Positions 35,678 through 40,281 of a DNA stretch of 40,281 bases are shown here, in pieces. A program made the translations under genes and the position numbers. Under the pieces are notes generated by a model, which was not told the DNA's origin, ran no database searches, and saw only the letters and a program-made list of their open reading frames with translations. This DNA is from Anaerolineales bacterium (GTDB lineage: Bacteria; Chloroflexota; Anaerolineae; Anaerolineales; RBG-16-64-43). The stretch covers positions 1 through 40,281 of the forward strand of contig JAFGKK010000081.1 of the NCBI GenBank assembly GCA_016928575.1. Direction: 5' to 3'. How positions within the stretch are numbered: the stretch's first letter is position 1; every line of letters begins with the position of its first letter.

Positions 35678-37147
35678 TTGAAGATCCCGAAACGTTTCTT
35701 CATCGCGGCTTTGATCGTCCGGCTGATCCCCGTGCTGTTTGCGTACAACCTGGGAATCGGGCTGGACGACATGCACCAATACGACATGCTGGCCCGCAGC
35801 CTGGTTGCGGGCAACGGCTACCGCTGGTACTCCGAACCGGACCTGGACCTGATCCGCCCGTACATCGCGGTGGATCTGACCAACGTGCCGTACGATCCGC
35901 GCGGGATCGAAGCCGCATTCCGCGGCCCGATGTATCCGATCTTTCTGGCCGCAGTCTATTTTTTCAGCGGCCTTTCGCACCGCTTCTTTGTCGCGCGCCT
36001 GGTGCAAGCCGCTCTCAGCGCCCTGCTGGCCCCGATGACCTACGTCCTGGCGCGCCGGTTGGATCCGGAACGCGAGCGCACGGCGCACATCGCCGCCTGG
36101 ATCATGGCGCTCTACCCGATGAGCGTGCTGTATCCGCTGGCTCTGGCGACCGAGAATCTCTTCTTCGTCCTCACTCTGGGATGCGTCCTCCTGATCCTGC
36201 GCGGGGCTCAGGGCAACACGATCGGCGGGGGGCCGCCCGGCGCGGGGAGGAAACCTTGGGATCGGCCCGGGGTGCGCTGGTTCGCACTCGCCGGCGCGGT
36301 GGCCGGATTGGCAATCCTCACCCGCTCGGTGTTCGCGGCCTTCGTCCCCTTCGCGATGTATTGGATTTGGCGCAACGCGAAGAGCCTCCGCGGCGCGGGG
36401 GTATTCGCCGCCGCCGCCGGGCTCGTGGTTTTTCCCTGGGCGCTGCGCAACTCCATTCTGGCGGGCCGTCCGGCGTTCGTGGAAATCTCGCTCGGCTACA
36501 ACCTGTATATGGGATACCACCCGAAAAGCAGCGGCACGTTCCAATACGGGATCTCGACCGACCTGCTGACGATTTTCAACGACATGGACCGCGACACGGT
36601 CGGGCTGGAGCGGGCAGCCGGCTTTCTCCGCGATGATCCAGGGCGGATCCCGGAACTCGCCGTCCGCAAAGCCGGATATTTCTTCGGGCTGGAACGCCGC
36701 GCGATCCAATTCTTCTATTCCAACAACTTCTTCGGATCCATCCCCGCGCCGATCCTGCTGGCGATAGCGGGATTTTTCCTCCTGCCATGGGGGTTTCTGG
36801 CGCCGGCGGCGGCCTTCGGCGCCGCGGCGGTGCCGCGTTCAAATACGAAGACGATGGTGTTGCTGTTCCTGGCGGCCTACATCACGCCCCACCTCCTGAT
36901 CCTGGCCGAGGAGCGGTTCCACATGACGCTGATCCCGTTTTTCGCGGCGCTGGCCGCGGCGGCGGTCGTGCGCCGGCGCGAGCTTCTGGCGTCGTTCCGC
37001 ACCCCGCTCGGATGGAGAGCCTGGATTTTGCCGGCCGCCGCGTTGTTGCTGCTTGTGTTCAACTGGGGATACGAGCTGTGGGCGGACCGGGAGCATCTGG
37101 CGGCGCTGTTCGGTCCGGGCGGAAACGAAACGTTTTTTCCATATTAG
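35678..37147 (+). CDS. GT-C/GT39-type membrane glycosyltransferase (ArnT-like)
   Basis: 489 residues from a TTG start. It is polytopic: the first helix (about 8-25) is followed by GIGLDDMHQYDMLARSL (26-42), the acidic first-loop motif of GT39/ArnT-like enzymes. A second external segment with YDPRGIEAAFRGPMYPIFLA precedes the next helix. Further hydrophobic segments run to about residue 470. These proteins transfer a sugar from a polyprenyl-phosphate donor onto lipid or protein on the outer face of the membrane. A possible substrate is the glycan made by the left cluster, but the gene is 15 kb away. Followed by palindrome copy 3. Confidence 0.8.
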   Translation: MKIPKRFFIAALIVRLIPVLFAYNLGIGLDDMHQYDMLARSLVAGNGYRWYSEPDLDLIRPYIAVDLTNVPYDPRGIEAAFRGPMYPIFLAAVYFFSGLSHRFFVARLVQAALSALLAPMTYVLARRLDPERERTAHIAAWIMALYPMSVLYPLALATENLFFVLTLGCVLLILRGAQGNTIGGGPPGAGRKPWDRPGVRWFALAGAVAGLAILTRSVFAAFVPFAMYWIWRNAKSLRGAGVFAAAAGLVVFPWALRNSILAGRPAFVEISLGYNLYMGYHPKSSGTFQYGISTDLLTIFNDMDRDTVGLERAAGFLRDDPGRIPELAVRKAGYFFGLERRAIQFFYSNNFFGSIPAPILLAIAGFFLLPWGFLAPAAAFGAAAVPRSNTKTMVLLFLAAYITPHLLILAEERFHMTLIPFFAALAAAAVVRRRELLASFRTPLGWRAWILPAAALLLLVFNWGYELWADREHLAALFGPGGNETFFPY

Positions 37148-37152
37148 CGGAT

Positions 37153-37219
37153 CACCCCCTCCCCTGCCCTCCCCTGTTTAGCGTACTATGCTAAACGGGG
37201 GAGGGCAGGGGAGGGGGTG
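37153..37219. repeat. Long GC-rich palindrome, copy 3
   Basis: Left arm 37153-37182 (starts CACCCCCTCCCCTGCCCTCC) pairs with right arm 37190-37219 (ends GGGGAGGGGGTG), 30 bp with a single G-T wobble, loop 7 nt (GTACTAT). The stem tip reads GTTTAGC/GCTAAAC, a paired change compared with copies 1 and 2. It starts 6 nt after the stop of the GT-C gene and ends 11 nt before the ATG at 37231 or 32 nt before the favoured start at 37252. Confidence 0.9.
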
Positions 37220-37251
37220 TTAATGTACCGATGCGGGAAAGGGAATTGGGC

Positions 37252-37878
37252 ATGCTCCGAAAATGGCTCCGCCTCGAGCAATTATCCTTCGACCGGGAGA
37301 TCGTCGCCATCACCGTCGCCAGCACGCTTCTGGTGATGGTCGATTACTATTACGAGCTCACGCCGGTATCCGGGATCGACGGGGTCGGCTTGTACCTGTT
37401 GATTCCCCTGGCGATGGTCGTTTTCGGCTTCCGCCGGCCGGTGCGGGAGTACGGCTTCACCCTCGGGGACTGGAAGGCGGGCTTCGCCATCACCGGCGCG
37501 GCGGTCATGGTCATGGCGCCGGTCCTGTGGGCCGTCGGCCGCGCCGATCCGTCGATGAGGACCTACTATTCCTGGCAGGCCACGCGGATCCTGCCGCTGA
37601 TGACCTTCCTGGACCTGCTCGGGTGGGAGTTCCTCTTCCGCGGCTTCGTGCTTTTCGGATACGAAAAAAAATTCGGCGTGCATGCGCTCTGGCTGCAGGC
37701 GGTGCCCTTCGCCATGGCCCACATCACCAAGCCCGCCGTGGAAACGCTTTCCACCATCTTCGGAGGGTTCGCCTTCGGATGGGTGGCGTGGCGGACCCGC
37801 TCCTTTCTGTATCCGTTCCTGATCCATTGGTTCGTGGCCACGTTCACGATCCTCGTGGCGGCGGGATGGTTGGGGTAG
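37252..37878 (+). CDS. CPBP-family intramembrane metalloprotease-like protein
   Basis: 208 residues from ATG 37252, which has AAAGGGA 7 nt upstream; an in-frame ATG at 37231 would add seven residues but lacks a ribosome site. It is polytopic with at least five hydrophobic segments. Conserved motif 1 reads DLLGWEFLFRGFVLFGYEKK, a W-E-F-x2-R-G variant of the usual E-E-x3-R, with Glu126 and Arg130. Motif 2 is FAMAHITKP (His157) followed by a glutamate, and motif 3 is LIHWF (His192). This is the CPBP (Rce1-like/abortive-infection) family, which cleaves peptides in the membrane or acts as an immunity or modification protein. The single glutamate of motif 1 is sufficient in many bacterial members. 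Confidence 0.82.
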   Translation: MLRKWLRLEQLSFDREIVAITVASTLLVMVDYYYELTPVSGIDGVGLYLLIPLAMVVFGFRRPVREYGFTLGDWKAGFAITGAAVMVMAPVLWAVGRADPSMRTYYSWQATRILPLMTFLDLLGWEFLFRGFVLFGYEKKFGVHALWLQAVPFAMAHITKPAVETLSTIFGGFAFGWVAWRTRSFLYPFLIHWFVATFTILVAAGWLG

Positions 37879-37943
37879 GATGACCCGTTGATCGCGGCAG
37901 GGGCCGGCGCCCGCCCCCGCCGACCATTCGTGGAATCGATTTG

Positions 37944-39158
37944 ATGGAAATCGTCATCGAAAAAATCATCCATGGGGGCGACGGTATGGGCTACGCGCCC
38001 GACGGGCGGCCGGTGTTCGTCCCTTTCACCGCTCCGGGGGAGACGGTCCGCGTGGAGCCGGGCGAATCGCACAAGGGATACCTGCGGGCAAAGCTGGCGG
38101 AGATCGTCGACCCGTCCGCGGAACGGGTGGCGCCCCGCTGCCGGCATTTCGGCGAATGCGGCGGATGCCAGTTGCAGCACCTGGCTTACGCCGCCCAGGT
38201 GCGGGCCAAGGAAGCGGTCCTGCGCGAACAGCTTCAACGCCTGGGGGGAATCGCCGATCCTCCGCTCCGCCCGGCGCTGCCCTCTCCCGCGGAATGGAAT
38301 TACCGCAACCACGTCCAATACGCGCCGGCGGCAGGCAACCGCCTCGGCTTTTTCCGCCGCGGATCGCACACCGTGCTGCCGGTGGAGGAATGCCACCTCC
38401 CGGAACCGCGGCTCCTCGAACTGTGGAAGGCGCTGGATTGGGAATCCTTCCCCGGACTGCGCCAAATCGGCTTCCGTGCTTCCGACGACGGCGAGATGAT
38501 CGTCCTCGAGGGGGAATCCGGAGGGATCCCGGAGGTGTGCGTGGAAGCCGAGATCTCGGCCGCGTGGCTCGACTCGCACGGGGAACCGACCTATCTTGCC
38601 GGCGGGCCGCTGCGGTATACCGTCCTCGGCCGGACCTTCACGGCTTCGGCCGGGAGTTTTTTCCAGGTCAACACGGCCCTGATCCCGGCGATGGTCGAGA
38701 CGGTGCTGTCGCTGGCCGAACCGAAGCGCGGCGAGACCGCCTTCGACATCTACTGCGGAACGGGGCTGTTCAGCGCATTTCTCGCCGAACGAACGGCGCG
38801 GCTGATCGGGATCGAGGAATCCCCGCTGGCGGCGGCGGATTTCGAGGCCAACCTGGATTCGTTCGACACGGTGGAGCTCTACGCCGCTCCCGCGGAAGCG
38901 GCGCTGGAGGCGATCCGCGTAAAGCCGGACCTGGCGGTGATCGATCCGCCGCGCAGCGGGTTGACCGCGCGGGCGATGCGGGCGCTCTTGCGCTCCGCTC
39001 CGGCCCGGATCGTCATGGCCTCGTGCGATATGTCGACTCTGGCGCGGGATGCGCGCATCCTGGCCGGCGCGGGATACCGGCCGACCGCGGTCGTCCCGAT
39101 CGACCTCTTCCCGCAGACCAGCCATTTGGAAACGATCAGCCGCTGGATCAAGGAGTGA
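37944..39158 (+). CDS. rlmD: TrmA/RlmD-family RNA (uracil-5)-methyltransferase
   Basis: 404 residues from ATG 37944; a TTG codon precedes it in frame. An N-terminal TRAM domain (1-57) is followed by an iron-sulphur cluster site with Cys66, Cys72, Cys75 (PRCRHFGECGGCQLQH) and Cys150 (EECHLPEP). The SAM-binding motif is AFDIYCGTGLFSAFLAE (266-282). Later come AVIDPPRSGLT (331-341) and the catalytic cysteine in MASCDMSTLARD (Cys361). It methylates C5 of a uridine in 23S rRNA (position 1939 or 747 in E. coli terms) or in tRNA; the target cannot be told from the sequence, so the symbol is by family. AAGGAG at its end serves the next gene. Confidence 0.88.
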   Translation: MEIVIEKIIHGGDGMGYAPDGRPVFVPFTAPGETVRVEPGESHKGYLRAKLAEIVDPSAERVAPRCRHFGECGGCQLQHLAYAAQVRAKEAVLREQLQRLGGIADPPLRPALPSPAEWNYRNHVQYAPAAGNRLGFFRRGSHTVLPVEECHLPEPRLLELWKALDWESFPGLRQIGFRASDDGEMIVLEGESGGIPEVCVEAEISAAWLDSHGEPTYLAGGPLRYTVLGRTFTASAGSFFQVNTALIPAMVETVLSLAEPKRGETAFDIYCGTGLFSAFLAERTARLIGIEESPLAAADFEANLDSFDTVELYAAPAEAALEAIRVKPDLAVIDPPRSGLTARAMRALLRSAPARIVMASCDMSTLARDARILAGAGYRPTAVVPIDLFPQTSHLETISRWIKE

Positions 39159-39163
39159 AGCCT

Positions 39164-39964
39164 TTGCCCACCCCAAGCTCGGAAACGGAATTCGCAATCC
39201 GCGCGGCGAAAGCCGCCGGAAAAATCCTTTTGGAGGGATTCGGAACCCGGATGCGGATCGAGCACAAACGCCGCGAAATTGACCTGGTGACCGAATTCGA
39301 CCGCCGCTCGGATGAATGCATCCTGGGACGGATCCGCCGGTCGTTTCCGGACCATCGAATCCTCTCCGAAGAAAGCGGACAGATCGGCGGCGGAGAAGAA
39401 GAGAGAAAGCCCATCTGGATGGTGGATCCGCTCGACGGGACGACCAATTTCGCCCACGGATTGCCGATCTTCAGCGTGTCGATCGCGCTGCGGGAGGGCG
39501 GACGCACGAAGCTGGGCGTCGTATACGATCCGACCCGCAAGGAAATTTTTTGGGCGGAGCGCGGCAAAGGGGCGTTCTGCGGATCGGCCCGCCTGCGGGC
39601 GACGCAGTCAACCGACCTGCGCAGCAGCCTGCTGGTGACCGGGTTCCCCTACGACGCCTGGTCGAATCCGCAGAACAATTTGGACCTGTATGCGCGGTTC
39701 GCGGTGCGCTCGCGGGGGGTGCGGCGCCTGGGATCGGCGGCGCTCGACCTGGCGTACGTCGGCGCGGGCCGGTTCGACGGGTATTGGGAGATGCGCCTTT
39801 CGCCTTGGGACGTGGCCGCCGGCGGGCTGATCGCCGAGGAAGCCGGGGCGCGGGTGACCGCGATGGACGGGGTGAGCGACTACTTGGCCGGCGAACCGTC
39901 GCTCATCGCGGCCAATCCCATCCTGCACGGGAAGATGTTGGCGGTGATTTTAGGCGGGGATTGA
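39164..39964 (+). CDS. Inositol-monophosphatase-family phosphatase (SuhB-like)
   Basis: 266 residues from TTG 39164, chosen because AAGGAG (39150-39155) lies 8 nt before it; a GTG at 39155 in a GTGA overlap is the alternative. Metal-binding motifs are complete: ILSEESG (66-72), WMVDPLDGTTNFAHG (85-99) and LSPWDVAAGGLIAEEAG (212-228). The family removes phosphate from inositol monophosphate, or acts on related sugar phosphates or 3'-phosphoadenosine phosphate; SuhB also affects RNA processing. The substrate here is unknown. The last gene of the plus-strand run. Confidence 0.92.
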   Translation: MPTPSSETEFAIRAAKAAGKILLEGFGTRMRIEHKRREIDLVTEFDRRSDECILGRIRRSFPDHRILSEESGQIGGGEEERKPIWMVDPLDGTTNFAHGLPIFSVSIALREGGRTKLGVVYDPTRKEIFWAERGKGAFCGSARLRATQSTDLRSSLLVTGFPYDAWSNPQNNLDLYARFAVRSRGVRRLGSAALDLAYVGAGRFDGYWEMRLSPWDVAAGGLIAEEAGARVTAMDGVSDYLAGEPSLIAANPILHGKMLAVILGGD

Positions 39965-39968
39965 TTTG

Positions 39969-40044
39969 TACACCGTAGAGTCGCAGAGAACGCAGAGGGG
40001 GAAAAAGCTCCGCGCATTCTGCGCCTTTGCGGCGAATTTTTTTT
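39969..40044 (+). repeat. Degenerate CAGAG-type inverted repeat with T-run
   Basis: GTACACCGTAGAGTCGCAGAG, then AACGCAGAGGGGG, is followed by the inverted partner CCGCGCATTCTGCGCCTTTGCGG and a run of eight T residues (40037-40044). It lies between two converging genes, so it could act as a bidirectional terminator. It resembles the repeats at 762-820 and 34366-34440. Bases 39968-39988 are cited in pieces only. Confidence 0.45.
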
Positions 40045-40049
40045 AGGAA

Positions 40050-40281
40050 TTATTCCTTCGGCGGCAGGCGGACGATGACCTCCGCCTGCAGGGCCCCGCC
40101 GTCGCCCGCCGTCAGCCCGTACACCGCAACCAAGTCCCCGGCCGCCAGATCCCGGATCGCGATTTCCCGGCCGTCCTGTTCGAGGAACCGCGTTTGGGGC
40201 GAGACGAGCACCACCCGCGGTCCGCCCTGGGAAGCGACTTCGATGCTTTGCGGGTGGATGCGGAGGATTCGTCCGGTCAGG
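40050..40281 (-). CDS. DUF5666-like protein, C-terminal fragment
   Basis: Minus strand, entering from the right edge and ending with TAA at 40052-40050; 77 residues are visible. Pattern: LTGRILRIHPQSIEVASQGG, then VVLVSPQTRFLEQDGREI, IRDLAAGDLVAVYGLTAG and a final ALQAEVIVRLPPKE. The G-x-V/I-x2-I, T-x-F, L-x2-GD-x-V-x-V-x-G and L-x-A-x2-I-x-V steps are those of DUF5666, small OB-fold-like extracytoplasmic domains of unknown function. The N-terminus and any signal peptide are outside the window. Confidence 0.7.
   Translation of the reverse strand, partial: LTGRILRIHPQSIEVASQGGPRVVLVSPQTRFLEQDGREIAIRDLAAGDLVAVYGLTAGDGGALQAEVIVRLPPKE

Noticed and set aside
37252-37878. Abortive-infection defence gene
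   Set aside because: CPBP proteins are often labelled Abi, but no defence genes accompany it and the neighbours are housekeeping genes.
38156-39150. Long plus-strand frame leading into the phosphatase gene
   Set aside because: Its first 330 codons are an out-of-frame reading of the RNA methyltransferase gene. Only the part from 39164 is a real protein.

Overview
The window is GC-rich, densely packed and almost entirely plus-stranded. It reads like chromosomal DNA of an uncultured bacterium, most plausibly a Chloroflexota (Anaerolineae-like) lineage. That placement is an inference. It rests on a single-chain glycyl-tRNA synthetase (alpha and beta fused), a TPR gene-cdaA-cdaR(ybbR)-der-lepB block, DUF5666-like and tiny two-helix membrane proteins, and frequent TTG/GTG starts. 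No marker gene here settles the taxonomy.

Layout. (1) 1-600: the 3' end of a TPR gene and a divergent 50-residue membrane protein. (2) 919-17717: a large surface-glycan operon. It begins with an extended -10 promoter and a Gfo/Idh/MocA oxidoreductase. A GT-B/KpsS-like protein, eight GT4-type glycosyltransferases (two adjacent pairs look like tandem duplicates), two multi-spanning GT-C-type membrane glycosyltransferases, a small membrane protein and a GT2 enzyme follow. Many junctions are ATGA, GTGA or TGATG overlaps, so translation is probably coupled. (3) 17735-20600: a second transcription unit with an NAD-dependent sugar epimerase and a membrane-bound WbpM/CapD-type nucleotide-sugar dehydratase, the likely precursor suppliers. 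An exported TPR protein follows. (4) 22400-24060: a small DUF4405-like membrane protein, a MITE-like inverted repeat, a frameshifted DUF385 (F420-type) gene, and tRNA-Leu(GAG) with a consensus promoter and a hairpin terminator. (5) 24090-28174: fused glyQS and a second Gfo/Idh/MocA oxidoreductase. (6) 28484-35536: a cytosolic TPR protein, diadenylate cyclase CdaA, its YbbR-type partner, the ribosome-assembly GTPase Der, signal peptidase I and a YgiT-type zinc-finger protein. (7) 35678-39964: another GT-C enzyme, a CPBP membrane protease, a TrmA/RlmD-type RNA uracil methyltransferase and an inositol-monophosphatase-family enzyme. A converging DUF5666-like gene runs off the right edge.

How the genes fit together. 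The left half builds a glycan: precursors come from the epimerase, dehydratase and oxidoreductase, and sugars are added first by cytosolic GT-B/GT2 enzymes and then by membrane GT-C enzymes. No Wzx flippase, ABC exporter, Wzy polymerase or phosphoglycosyl transferase could be recognised here. The right half is housekeeping and envelope homeostasis: c-di-AMP synthesis, protein export, tRNA charging and rRNA modification.

The most unusual non-coding signal is a family of three long GC-rich palindromes (23982-24048, 27117-27178, 37153-37219). Their stems carry paired compensatory changes, and each lies 12-41 nt upstream of an annotated start or a close alternative start. Other small repeats are a 110-bp MITE-like element and several degenerate GCAGAG-type inverted repeats.
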